Below, in pieces: positions 53,245 through 61,074 of a stretch of 64,000 nucleotides of DNA. A model generated the notes under the pieces. That model was not told where the DNA came from, did no database searches, and saw only the letters and a program-made list of their open reading frames with translations. The DNA lies in assembly GCA_963973795.1 (NCBI GenBank), contig CAXBAF010000011.1, forward strand, positions 1 to 64,000, written 5' to 3'. Each line of letters starts with the position of its first letter. Positions within the stretch are counted from its first letter, which is position 1. The DNA is from UBA1926 sp002337215. Lineage in GTDB: Bacteria; Planctomycetota; Phycisphaerae; Phycisphaerales; UBA1924. The position numbers and the translations under genes were made by a program.

Positions 53245-53301
53245 TCGAGCGGTCCTAGCATCGCGTGGACTGTTGAAACCCGAACCACGCGGAGTGTTGC
53301 G

Positions 53302-53724
53302 ATGAGCGAGACCACGAGCCAGAACGAGAACACGACCGACGCCCCGGCCCAGACCGAGAGCTTCTTCAAGCCCGAGATCTCGTTCGATGAGTTCGCGAAA
53401 GTTGACCTCCGCGTCGCTGTGATCACCGAGGCGGAGCTTCACCCCAACGCGGACCGCCTGCTCAAGCTGCAACTCGACGACGGCTCTGGCACGCCGCGCC
53501 AGATCTGTGCCGGGATCAAGGGTCACTACGAGCCCGACGCGCTGGTTGGCAAGCGGATCATCATCGTGGCGAACCTCGCGCCGCGGAAGATCCGGGGCGA
53601 AGAATCACGCGGGATGCTTCTCGCCGCCAGCGATGCGCCCAAGGACGGCTCTGGGGGCGATCGGAGCGTCGTCCTGCTCACGCCGATGAGCGATGAGATC
53701 CCCGCCGGCTCGATCGCGACCTGA
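53302..53724 (+). CDS. free-standing tRNA-binding (MetG C-terminal/Trbp111-like) protein
   Basis: The 140-residue protein has an N-terminal Thr/Gln-rich tail of about 25 residues, then an OB-fold tRNA-binding domain: EFAKVDLRVAVITEAELHPN, ADRLLKLQLDDG, QICAGIKGHY and IIIVANLAPRKIRGEESRGM. This matches the C-terminal domain of methionyl-tRNA synthetase or the free dimer Trbp111, not a full synthetase. It probably binds tRNA outer corners and helps a separate synthetase. TAGCAT (53256-53261) and GGAG before the ATG give a short conventional leader. Confidence 0.88.
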   Translation: MSETTSQNENTTDAPAQTESFFKPEISFDEFAKVDLRVAVITEAELHPNADRLLKLQLDDGSGTPRQICAGIKGHYEPDALVGKRIIIVANLAPRKIRGEESRGMLLAASDAPKDGSGGDRSVVLLTPMSDEIPAGSIAT

Positions 53725-53790
53725 TCGACAAGACTCGGCCACAGAACTCCCGCGCACGCCAGACGTGTCGCACCAGTCGTCATCGCGCCA

Positions 53791-54852
53791 TCAGTCGTCG
53801 CGTTCGTCCGGCTTGTCCCGGTTCCGACGCCTGCGTTGTTCGCTTTCTCCATCTCCGCGTGAGCCGTCAAGCGTCCGTGAGAGCACTCGGCTCAGATGGC
53901 CTTCGATCAATCGGTCACGGTCGCGTGCCTGCTCGTCGAGCCTTTCGCGTGCAGCGGTAAGGTCCTCGAGTTGCCGCCCGATTCGGTCGCGTTCGAGCTG
54001 CTGCCGCAGGTCGAATTGCCGCGCGAGCAGCTGATGGATTTCGCGTTTCCTGCTCGCGACCTCGTCGCTCTCGGGGTCTTCGCCGTGCAGTCTGCGAAGA
54101 TCACGGGCTGCGGCGACGATCGCCATGCCGGTCCGGAGTTCGTCGATCCGCACCTCCACGAGTTCCGGTGCCCGCTCGCGCAGGTCGAGAATATCGCGGA
54201 ATCGGGGCGCGATGCGGGAAAGGAACCGCTGGGCGGCTTCCGGATCCTTGTCTTCGACGGCTTCCAACCGCTCCGAGAGCGTCGGGATGTGTTCGTCGAT
54301 GATCTCCCGGATCTGCCCGAGTTGATCGTCGGTGAGCGGCGGCGGGCGTTCCCGGCCGGGTTCCCGGCCCACGCCATCCGGTCCGTCCCGTCCGTCAGGT
54401 CGCAGATTCCTCGATTGTCCGGCGTGTTCTCTCGCCCGCGAATCCGGCCGATCCCCGAGACCCGGCCTCCGCCCCTCGGGCCCCATCGCCGGGTGGTCGA
54501 ACCAGCCGCCCCAGTCATCCGTGTCGCCCCCGGGTCCTCGGAGCGCACGCCCGAGCCATCGGCGTTCCTCGGGCGAAAAGAGCTCGTCGGGTTCCGTGCC
54601 GCTCTCGAGCCTTTCGACTGCGGACGCCATGTGCGCCCGCATCGCGTCGAGTTGCTCGAGGCGCAGCCGGAGCCGGTTCACGAATTCGTCGCGTGGTGCT
54701 GTGGCGCGTTCTGTCGATGGTTCGGAGGCCGGTTCCGACGCGCTCTCATCTTGAGCGAAGACGGTGGCGGATCCAAATCCGAGAACCAGCATCGCTGAGG
54801 TGATCGTCAGTGCGCTCGCGAGGCAGTTGTTGCGTGTTCGTCGGTGTGTCAC
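53791..54852 (-). CDS. exported coiled-coil protein, Spy/CnrX-like, third gene of a sigma operon
   Basis: The 353-residue protein has a signal peptide (cleavage near VFAQDE), an acidic and Gly/Pro/Arg-rich middle (about 85-170), and then long amphipathic helices. The helical part begins with LTDDQLGQIREII (173-185), like the LTxxQ motif of Spy, CpxP and metal-resistance proteins. It ends in a basic/acidic tail. It overlaps the anti-sigma gene by four bases. In CnrYXH-type systems a periplasmic protein of this fold senses metal and releases an anti-sigma factor. That model fits the gene order but is inference: no His/Met-rich metal site is obvious. Confidence 0.6.
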   Translation of the reverse strand: MTHRRTRNNCLASALTITSAMLVLGFGSATVFAQDESASEPASEPSTERATAPRDEFVNRLRLRLEQLDAMRAHMASAVERLESGTEPDELFSPEERRWLGRALRGPGGDTDDWGGWFDHPAMGPEGRRPGLGDRPDSRAREHAGQSRNLRPDGRDGPDGVGREPGRERPPPLTDDQLGQIREIIDEHIPTLSERLEAVEDKDPEAAQRFLSRIAPRFRDILDLRERAPELVEVRIDELRTGMAIVAAARDLRRLHGEDPESDEVASRKREIHQLLARQFDLRQQLERDRIGRQLEDLTAARERLDEQARDRDRLIEGHLSRVLSRTLDGSRGDGESEQRRRRNRDKPDERDD

Positions 54853-55343
54853 AGCGATTCTCCGTACGCGGCAAGCAGATCGAACAGCAGGGCGTCCGCG
54901 GTCTCGCTCGGCAAGGCGAGTTCGTCGTACGAGCCGTCCGCGTCGCTGTCGGAGGCGAACACCGACTGGGCGTCAGTCAACTCGTCGACAAACAGGAAAT
55001 CATCAAGGTCCGCTTCGACCGACGCGAGCGTCATCGTTGCCGCGACTCGGTTCAGCGACGGATCGGTTCCGGGAGCGGGCGTTGTCTCTGTCCGAATCCA
55101 GAACACGCCGAACGCGAGCGCGGCTGCAACAGGCAGCATCCACCACGAGCGTGCGAGCGGCCCCCAGCCGTGCGCGCCGGCACCGATCTTCCCGGCGACC
55201 CCGGGCCTGGCCGATGCGATCAGGCGTGCCTCGAACCCGGTGTCGGGTTCTCCTCGATCCGCCTCGGCGACCCGGTCGACCAACGCGACCGTGTCATCGA
55301 ACGCGGGATCCGGCGTGTGGGTCTTGTTGACGTGCTCAGGCAT
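54849..55343 (-). CDS. membrane-anchored anti-sigma-like protein
   Basis: The 164-residue protein has a cytoplasmic N-terminal half (ALVDRVAEADRGEPDTGFEARL), one transmembrane helix (about 65-83, SWWMLPVAAALAFGVFWI) and an acidic extracytoplasmic tail (ASVEADLDDFLFVDEL...). No zinc-finger anti-sigma motif is visible. Position is the main evidence: its start overlaps the sigma gene by eight bases and its stop overlaps the Spy-like gene by four. I chose the ATG at 55343 because the frame upstream is inside the sigma gene. Confidence 0.62.
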   Translation of the reverse strand: MPEHVNKTHTPDPAFDDTVALVDRVAEADRGEPDTGFEARLIASARPGVAGKIGAGAHGWGPLARSWWMLPVAAALAFGVFWIRTETTPAPGTDPSLNRVAATMTLASVEADLDDFLFVDELTDAQSVFASDSDADGSYDELALPSETADALLFDLLAAYGESL

Positions 55344-56007
55344 GGTGTGTTCCCCCGGTCGGCTCGGCGCCGATCCCCGCGGCTTCAATCCGCTCGCGGA
55401 GTTTCTTGATCGCACGGTGGTGCCGCGCGAGGCAGGTTCCGATCGGCTCGCTCAGCAAGTCCGCGATCTGCGCGAACGAAAGGGAGCCGTGGTGACGCAG
55501 TTCGATGATCTCGCGATCGCGTTCGTCGAGTGTCTGGATCGCCTCCCGCATCGCATCGAGTTGGCCGTGTGTCTCTTCGTGGTCGGTGTGGTTGTCTCGC
55601 GGGGCAGCACCGATGTCGATCCCGGGCTCGATTCGCAGCGTCCCGCGCCGGCGCTGCCGCTTGCGCCCCTCATCGCGGACGCGGTTCATCGCGATCCGGA
55701 AAATCCAGGGCTCGAACTTCCCGGATTCGGTGTACGCCGATTCGGCCCCGCCTCTGAGTTTCTGGGCGAGCGTCACGAAGACCGACTGCGTGATCTCCTC
55801 GGCCGCATCCGCGTCGTGCAGCCGACTCTTGGCGAGGGCGTAGATTCGGCGGCCGTATCGGCTCACAAGGATCTCCCAGGCGCGTTCGTCCCCATCCGCG
55901 GCGTCGGCGACAAGCCGGGCCGTCTCTGCGGGGTCCGGATCACCCGCGCGGACCGCGTCGGGGTCGTGGGCGGGGCGTGCTGACTGCTCGGCGGCCTCAT
56001 GCCGCAT
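55336..56007 (-). CDS. ECF RNA polymerase sigma factor
   Basis: The 223-residue protein has region 2 (RIYALAKSRLHDADAAEEITQSVFVTL and FEPWIFRIAMNRVRDEGRK) and region 4 (LDERDREIIELRHHGSLSFAQIADLLSEPIGTCLARHHRAIKKLRER). About 45 charged residues precede region 2. The ATG at 56007 follows GGAGGGG with good spacing; the longer frame to 56478 is rejected. It heads a three-gene operon with a membrane anti-sigma and an exported sensor-like protein, and is divergent from a second ECF sigma gene across 191 bp. Confidence 0.88.
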   Translation of the reverse strand: MRHEAAEQSARPAHDPDAVRAGDPDPAETARLVADAADGDERAWEILVSRYGRRIYALAKSRLHDADAAEEITQSVFVTLAQKLRGGAESAYTESGKFEPWIFRIAMNRVRDEGRKRQRRRGTLRIEPGIDIGAAPRDNHTDHEETHGQLDAMREAIQTLDERDREIIELRHHGSLSFAQIADLLSEPIGTCLARHHRAIKKLRERIEAAGIGAEPTGGTHHA

Positions 56008-56198
56008 GGATTGCCCCTCCCGGGCCCCTCCCCCACGCGGGCGATCCCCGGCGGGTGAGTTCGGGGCGTTTTTCCGGTGCTCTGTCGGCATAACGCCCTT
56101 CGAGTGGTCTGATTGCGAGTTCCTCGCACGACTTCGGCGGGAATCTGTGTTCCTGCGGACCGATCCCGCGGGGCCCGAATTTCGTACAGTACCCGAGA

Positions 56199-56861
56199 AT
56201 GGCCGCTGCCGAACGCAATCAGGACGATTCCCGGACGCGCGCGGCCTCCGCCTTCGCCGAATCTCGCGAGACCGACGAGACGCTCTTCCTGAGGTTCCGT
56301 GACAAGGGCGACGAGGGGGCTTTCCGGACGCTGATCGACCGGTATCACGATGATCTGATGCGGTTTCTGTTCCGGATGATCGGTGATCGTCAGGGCGCCG
56401 AGGACGTATTCCAGGAGTCGTTCCTGCAGATTCACGTCTCCGGGGCGACCTTTGACGGGTCGCGCAAATTTCGTCCATGGTTCTTCACGATCGCGGCGAA
56501 CAAAGCCAGGGACCTGTTGCGTAAGAAGAAACGCCGACGGATGGCCGAGCTCTCGGCCCCGGTCGGGGGTCGAAATGGCGATGGGGGCGTGTCGTTTGTG
56601 GACCTCATCGAGATCGATTCACCAGACCCCGATACCCGGTTGACGACCGACGAAAGGGACGCGCAGGTGCAGCGAGCCTTGGACAACATGAGCCCGACCC
56701 TCCGCGAGGTGTTGCTGCTGGCGTATTTCCAGCGGCTCAGCTACGCCCAGATCGCCGACGATCTGAGGATCCCGCTGGGGACGGTGAAATCCCGTCTCCA
56801 CTCGGCGGTCGCGGTCTTCGGCAGGAACTGGAAGGCGCTTGTCAAGGAGGGCGAGGCGTGA
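56199..56861 (+). CDS. ECF RNA polymerase sigma factor (RpoE-like)
   Basis: The 220-residue protein has region 2 (FRTLIDRYHDDLMRFLFRMIGDRQGAEDVFQESFLQIH, KFRPWFFTIAANKARDLLRKK) and region 4 (LDNMSPTLREVLLLAYFQRLSYAQIADDLRIPLGTVKSRLHSAV). A polar N-terminal tail of 25 residues precedes them. TACAGT lies eight bases before the ATG, a possible leaderless -10. The following membrane protein starts with GTG inside its stop codon and is probably its anti-sigma factor. Confidence 0.9.
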   Translation: MAAAERNQDDSRTRAASAFAESRETDETLFLRFRDKGDEGAFRTLIDRYHDDLMRFLFRMIGDRQGAEDVFQESFLQIHVSGATFDGSRKFRPWFFTIAANKARDLLRKKKRRRMAELSAPVGGRNGDGGVSFVDLIEIDSPDPDTRLTTDERDAQVQRALDNMSPTLREVLLLAYFQRLSYAQIADDLRIPLGTVKSRLHSAVAVFGRNWKALVKEGEA

Positions 56862-58078
56862 AGGGTTACTCCGGGAACAAGGGCGATGATGTGCCACCGA
56901 TCGTGCTTAGTCCCGAAGACGAGGCGGCGCTCGATGCTCTGGTCGGCGCGGGGTTCGATCCCGAGTCGGTCGATCCCAGTCTGCGTGTGCGTGCCAGACG
57001 GGTCGCGGGGCTGCTGGGTCTGTTGGATACGCCGGTCGCGACCGACGAGTCTGTGCGAGCATCGATGACCGATCGTGTGGTCGGCGCTGTCCGGGCGGCA
57101 CGGGAGAGCGACGAGTCGCTGAGCCGGGCCGATGGCGAGGCGCTCGAAGCGTTCGTGATGGCGGGTTACGACGCGGCGCGCACGCCCTCGGGAGTCCGCC
57201 GTGGAGCCCGGGCGCACGGTGCGGCCCATTCCATGATCACGACGCTGGGTCCAGAGAATGAACGATGGATCGCCGCGGGACGGACCGTGCGCACCGAATC
57301 GGTCCTCGAGGCGGTCGCGTCCGCCACGGCGCCGATCCCGATCGAGCGGCCTGTCCGCCGGCGTTCGTTCCGGATCGCGGATCTGCTGGCGGCAGCGGCG
57401 GCGCTGCTGCTCGTCAGCGCGTTCACGATGCCGGTGATGAACTCGTTCACAGAGGACGGCCGCCGGCGTGTGTGCACCTCGAACCTGCAGGCCGCTGGCC
57501 TTGGGATGGGTCTCTACGCGATCGACAACAACGACTCGCTCCCGATGGCGACGGCAGGATTTGGTGGCGATTGGCGGCATGTGGGCGAACCCGGCGCGTC
57601 GCAGTCGGCAAACCTGTTCACGCTTGTGCGCACGCGGCACGTCCAGCCCTGGGAACTCGCCTGCCCCGGCAATGAGGCGGCACCGCAGGGGACGATGGAC
57701 CGCGATGCCGCGGACTGGTCTTCGCTCGAAGAGGTCTCGTACAGCTACCGGCTGATGCCCAAGGGACGGGCGCGCACGGATGCGTTCGCGAGCGACGCGG
57801 TGCTGCTCGCGGACCGGTCGCCCATGCTGCTCGCGATGATGGCGGGCCGTCGAATCAGCCCGGAGGCCTCAAGCCCCAATCATGGGGGCGAAGGGCAGCA
57901 TCTCCTTCGGCTCGACGGGAGCCTGGAGTGGCGGGGGACGCCGGTGCTCGACAACGGCGACAACATCTGGCTCCCGCGTCAGATCGAGCGGGCGATCCAG
58001 GATTATCGGAAAAAGTACGGGTATATCGAGGGGTCGGAGCTTCCCGAGGGCACCAACGACACGCTCCTGGGCCCGTGA
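56858..58078 (+). CDS. anti-sigma-like protein fused to a DUF1559-like extracytoplasmic domain
   Basis: The 406-residue protein starts with GTG, overlapping the sigma gene by four bases. About 170 cytoplasmic residues, helical and acidic with some repeated character (DALVGAGFDPESVDPS and EAFVMAGYDAARTPS), precede one transmembrane helix (about 172-192). The outer part resembles DUF1559/pseudopilin-like domains: a helix followed by RRRVCTSNLQAAGLGMGLYA and DNNDSLPMA, then a late NHGGEGQHLLRLDGSLEW that recalls the His...Asp-Gly end of such proteins. Coupling to the sigma gene suggests an anti-sigma factor that senses envelope state. Both assignments are inference. Confidence 0.62.
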   Translation: MKGYSGNKGDDVPPIVLSPEDEAALDALVGAGFDPESVDPSLRVRARRVAGLLGLLDTPVATDESVRASMTDRVVGAVRAARESDESLSRADGEALEAFVMAGYDAARTPSGVRRGARAHGAAHSMITTLGPENERWIAAGRTVRTESVLEAVASATAPIPIERPVRRRSFRIADLLAAAAALLLVSAFTMPVMNSFTEDGRRRVCTSNLQAAGLGMGLYAIDNNDSLPMATAGFGGDWRHVGEPGASQSANLFTLVRTRHVQPWELACPGNEAAPQGTMDRDAADWSSLEEVSYSYRLMPKGRARTDAFASDAVLLADRSPMLLAMMAGRRISPEASSPNHGGEGQHLLRLDGSLEWRGTPVLDNGDNIWLPRQIERAIQDYRKKYGYIEGSELPEGTNDTLLGP

Positions 58079-58180
58079 TCTTCGGATCGTCGTGGGATCT
58101 CGACGCGTGAATCCGTGGCCGGGTGTTGCGGTAGTGGGGGGCGCGTGCCTATTGTTGCGGTCCCGCGTGTCCGAGCCGAC

Positions 58181-58186
58181 TAGGCT
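58181..58186 (+). promoter_or_regulatory. candidate -10 for the rpmI-rplT operon
   Basis: TAGGCT lies about 70 bases before the rpmI ATG, leaving a leader long enough for regulation. No good -35 is seen at the standard spacing. Confidence 0.3.
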
Positions 58187-58257
58187 CGATCGCGTGTACG
58201 AGTTGGTTCCAATTTTGCGGCCCGGGCGATTCCGGGGCGCTCTGTGAGGTTTTCGAG

Positions 58258-58554
58258 ATGCCCAAGAACAAGCCGCACAAGGGATTCCTGAAGCGCGTGA
58301 AGGTGACCAAGTCTGGAAAGGTCAAGCACCGCTCGGCGTTCCACAGCCACCTCCGTTCGCACAAGAGCGGGAAGCGTCTGCGTCAGCTGCGCGAGGACAG
58401 CATCATCGGGAACTCGGAGATCAAGCGGGCCGAGAAGCTGCTGTTCCGTCGTCTTCGTGGGCGCACGCAGCCGGCCTCGGCGCGTCGGGTGAGCCCTTCG
58501 CCCGAGCAGCGTGCGGCGATGAAGGCCGAAAAGGCCGCGGCCGCGAGCGAGTAA
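58258..58554 (+). CDS. rpmI: 50S ribosomal protein L35
   Basis: The first 65 residues match L35: MPKNKPHKGFLKRVKVTKSGK and the SAFHSHLRSHKSGKRLRQLR core. The protein is 98 residues, with an extra C-terminal tail of about 30 residues rich in Ala, Arg and Glu (ARRVSPSPEQRAAMKAEKAA). It is followed by rplT after 110 bp. infC, its usual upstream neighbour, is 24 kb away. Confidence 0.95.
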   Translation: MPKNKPHKGFLKRVKVTKSGKVKHRSAFHSHLRSHKSGKRLRQLREDSIIGNSEIKRAEKLLFRRLRGRTQPASARRVSPSPEQRAAMKAEKAAAASE

Positions 58555-58564
58555 GTCACGTCGC

Positions 58565-58590
58565 GCAGGCGGTTGCCTGTGCTGATTTTT
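58565..58590 (+). terminator. weak hairpin between rpmI and rplT
   Basis: GCAGGC (58565-58570) pairs with GCCTGT (58575-58580), followed by GCTGATTTTT. The short stem and late U-run make it a weak terminator or attenuator, or possibly an L20-binding structure as known for other rpmI-rplT leaders. Confidence 0.35.
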
Positions 58591-58664
58591 AGAGTTGTGT
58601 CCGTCGGGTTTGGAAGCCGTGCCGAGTGAATCGGGGCGCTCCGCCGGGCCAGGAGGTTTGAATC

Positions 58665-59054
58665 ATGCCACGCGTTCGCAAGGGTGCCGCCCGGAATCAG
58701 GCACGCAAGAAGCTTCTCAAGCAGGCCCGGGGTTACTTCGGGTCCAACCACAAGAGCCCGTACCGTGCGCAGGACGCTGTTATCCGCGCCGGCGTCTACG
58801 CCTTCCGCGACCGTCGCGCCCGCAAGCGTGACATGCGGAAGCTGTGGATCACGCGTATCACCGCTGCGTGCAAGATGCGGGGCACCCGCTACAGCCTTTT
58901 CATGAACGGCGCGAAGCACGCGGGTCTCAAGCTCAATCGCAAGATGCTCAGCCAGATCGCGATCGACGACCCCAAGCTGTTCGATCAGCTCGTGGAGATC
59001 GCGGTCGATGCCTCGAAGGCGACCGCGAAGAAGTCGCCCGCCGCGGTTGGCTGA
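58665..59054 (+). CDS. rplT: 50S ribosomal protein L20
   Basis: The 129-residue product matches L20: MPRVRKGAARNQARKKLLKQ, a GYFGSNHKSPYRAQDAVIRA stretch, and a globular end with ITAACKMRGTRYSLFM. It binds 23S rRNA early in assembly and in several bacteria represses its own operon. AGGAGG lies before the ATG. A short C-terminal Ala/Lys extension is present. A strong terminator follows. Confidence 0.97.
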   Translation: MPRVRKGAARNQARKKLLKQARGYFGSNHKSPYRAQDAVIRAGVYAFRDRRARKRDMRKLWITRITAACKMRGTRYSLFMNGAKHAGLKLNRKMLSQIAIDDPKLFDQLVEIAVDASKATAKKSPAAVG

Positions 59055-59082
59055 ACCGGAGCGGTCTCTGAAGTTCACTGAG

Positions 59083-59110
59083 ACGGCCCGCTCCTTGCGG
59101 GCCGTTTTTC
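59083..59110 (+). terminator. rho-independent terminator of rplT
   Basis: ACGGCCCGC (59083-59091) pairs perfectly with GCGGGCCGT (59097-59105) around TCCTT, followed by five T. Confidence 0.93.
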
Positions 59111-59138
59111 TTGCGCCACGGGTGTGCGACCAGATCGT

Positions 59139-59144
59139 TACGCT
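59139..59144 (+). promoter_or_regulatory. putative leaderless -10 hexamer for the site-2 protease gene
   Basis: TACGCT ends six bases before the ATG at 59151. It supports that ATG over the in-frame one at 59124, which lies upstream of it. Confidence 0.5.
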
Positions 59145-59150
59145 GGGTGC

Positions 59151-59816
59151 ATGCAAGGATGGTGGGTCGCCGACATTCTCAATGATCCGCAGCGGGGCGC
59201 ACCAGTGCTCGTCTCGTGGGCGGTCCTCGTTATTGGTTCGATCGTGCTGCACGAGCTCGCGCACGGCTGGATGGCGTTGCGGCTTGGCGACACGACGCCG
59301 CGCGACATGGGGCACATGACCTGGAACCCGCTGGTTCACATGGGGCCCTGGAGCCTCGTCGCGTTCGCGGTGATCGGGATCGCGTGGGGCGCGATGCCTG
59401 TGGATCCGACCCGGCTCAGGGGTCGGCATGGCGATGCGTGGGTTGCTCTCGCGGGCCCCCTTATGAACATCGGGCTCGCGGCGGTGTCGTTCATCGCGCT
59501 CGTGCTGTGGATGACGGTTGGATCGGGGGTCGCCGACCCGCTGCACGGGAACCTTCGCATGTTCTTCTGGCTCGGTGCCTGGCTGAACCTCATCCTCGCG
59601 GGGTTTAACCTGCTGCCCGTGCTTCCGCTCGACGGCGGCCGCATCGCGACATCGTTCTCGCGCGGATACGCGGAGTTCGCGTACGGCGAGAACGGTCAAT
59701 GGCTGATGCTGGGCGGGTTCATCCTGTTTTTCTGGTTCGGCTTTGATTACCTGGCGATGGGAATCTCGATCATGCTCGAGGTTGCCCTGTCCGGCGTGCT
59801 CGCGGTCGTCGGTTGA
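59151..59816 (+). CDS. site-2 protease family membrane metalloprotease
   Basis: The 221-residue protein is an M50-type intramembrane zinc protease. The zinc motif HELAHGW (His34, Glu35, His38) lies in the first helix, and NLLPVLPLDGGR (153-164, third ligand Asp161) in a late helix. It has five or six helices and no PDZ or CBS domain, so it is the short M50 form related to SpoIVFB/FtsH-independent types rather than RseP. Such enzymes release transcription regulators by cutting in the membrane. A link to the nearby ECF/anti-sigma modules is possible but not shown. Confidence 0.86.
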   Translation: MQGWWVADILNDPQRGAPVLVSWAVLVIGSIVLHELAHGWMALRLGDTTPRDMGHMTWNPLVHMGPWSLVAFAVIGIAWGAMPVDPTRLRGRHGDAWVALAGPLMNIGLAAVSFIALVLWMTVGSGVADPLHGNLRMFFWLGAWLNLILAGFNLLPVLPLDGGRIATSFSRGYAEFAYGENGQWLMLGGFILFFWFGFDYLAMGISIMLEVALSGVLAVVG

Positions 59817-59849
59817 CTGACCACCGATGAACTGACCCGGCGGAATTCC

Positions 59850-60884
59850 TTAGACGCAGCCGCAGAGGCGGTAGAGCACGCGGGCACCGATCGATGCGTC
59901 GATGGGCGACGACCCCGGGATCTTGCTGGGGCAGACCTCGACGAGATCGAACCCGACGACTGTGCGGTCGGATTCCTTGATCATTTTGAGAAGCAGCGAG
60001 AGCTGATCCCAGTTGAGCCCTCCCGGGACCGGGGTGCCGGTGTGGGGGCAGAGGGTTGGGTCGAGCCCGTCGATGTCGACGCTGATGATGATCTCCGAGG
60101 GGAGAAGGTTGATCATGCGTTCGCAGGCGACACCCCACGACCCGCCTCCGACGCGTTCGTCGGCGAGATCGTCCCAGAAGTAGGTGAGGATCTGGGTCTC
60201 GCCGTCTGGGGCCTTGTCCGGGGCGAGTGATTCGGCGAGGTTGGCTTCCTGCTCGCAATAGTCGCGGATGCCGACCTGGATGATCCGGCTCACGCCGTCG
60301 AGGTCGTAGACGACATTGTGCATGACCGACGCGTGCGACCAGGCAAAGCCCTCGAACGCGGGGCGGAGGTCCATATGGGCGTCAATCTGGAGGATACCGA
60401 CGCCTGGGTGGCGGTGGGCAATCGCTTTGTAGAGCCCGAAGGCGACGCCGTGTTCACCCCCGATAAGACCCGGGACCTTGCCCTCGTCCATCGCAGCAAT
60501 GGCACGGTCGTAGACGAAACTCGCGGCCCTGCGGGAGAGGCCGTCCACCTGGGAGACGGCGTCCTCGTCACCCGCCCTGGAACCACCCTGCTCGATGATG
60601 GGCTCGGCGAGGACGCGGGCCTGCCTGGACCATTCGCGGACTTCGGGGGGGTGGGGCTCCATGAACAGACCCCGCTCGTAGATGGCGCCGAAGCGGCGGT
60701 CGAAGAGATCGACCTGGCTGGAGGCCTCGCGGATCGCCTCGGGGGCGTTGGCGGAGCCGACGCCGTAGGACGAGGTCGCGTCGTACGGGCAGGGGATGAG
60801 GACGATGGAGGCGTCGTCCCGGGTGTCGGGGAGGCCGAAGATGTTGGACGACTCGGTCGCGGCGGCGTTGGGGTCGAATGCCAT
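59850..60884 (-). CDS. arginase/agmatinase-family ureohydrolase
   Basis: The 344-residue protein has the complete dimanganese site: His145 (GGEHGVAFG), Asp168-x-His170-x-Asp172 (QIDAHMDLR) and Asp270-x-Asp272 (SVDIDGLDP). The Asp172-Leu-Arg form and the HTGTPVPGGL loop favour agmatinase or a related guanidino hydrolase over arginase, but specificity is uncertain. I chose the ATG at 60884, with TACGCT six bases upstream. The longer frame to 61028 is rejected. No polyamine genes are adjacent. It is convergent with the site-2 protease gene. Confidence 0.87.
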   Translation of the reverse strand: MAFDPNAAATESSNIFGLPDTRDDASIVLIPCPYDATSSYGVGSANAPEAIREASSQVDLFDRRFGAIYERGLFMEPHPPEVREWSRQARVLAEPIIEQGGSRAGDEDAVSQVDGLSRRAASFVYDRAIAAMDEGKVPGLIGGEHGVAFGLYKAIAHRHPGVGILQIDAHMDLRPAFEGFAWSHASVMHNVVYDLDGVSRIIQVGIRDYCEQEANLAESLAPDKAPDGETQILTYFWDDLADERVGGGSWGVACERMINLLPSEIIISVDIDGLDPTLCPHTGTPVPGGLNWDQLSLLLKMIKESDRTVVGFDLVEVCPSKIPGSSPIDASIGARVLYRLCGCV

Positions 60885-60890
60885 GACGGA

Positions 60891-60896
60891 AGCGTA
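60891..60896 (-). promoter_or_regulatory. putative leaderless -10 hexamer for the ureohydrolase gene
   Basis: TACGCT on the minus strand ends six bases before the ATG at 60884, with no Shine-Dalgarno sequence. Confidence 0.5.
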
Positions 60897-60916
60897 TCGG
60901 GCATCGGGGCCCGGGG

Positions 60917-60945
60917 TTGAAAAGTGGGGGGCGGTCGCCTTCAAT
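60917..60945 (+). promoter_or_regulatory. candidate sigma-70 promoter of rpsD
   Basis: TTGAAA (60917-60922) and TTCAAT (60940-60945) are separated by 17 bp, a nine-of-twelve match. A start near 60952 would give a leader of about 120 nt, long enough for S4 autoregulation as known in other bacteria. Confidence 0.45.
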
Positions 60946-61074
60946 TGGGGCCCTCGACGGTGTGTCGGGGTTTTGCCCGGACGCTCTGCCCCGAAGACTC
61001 GGTTCGCGGGGCGTCGCTCATCCAGCACCGGTCGGCTCCATCGCGAGCGGCAGGCCGGACGGAAGGAATGCGAT

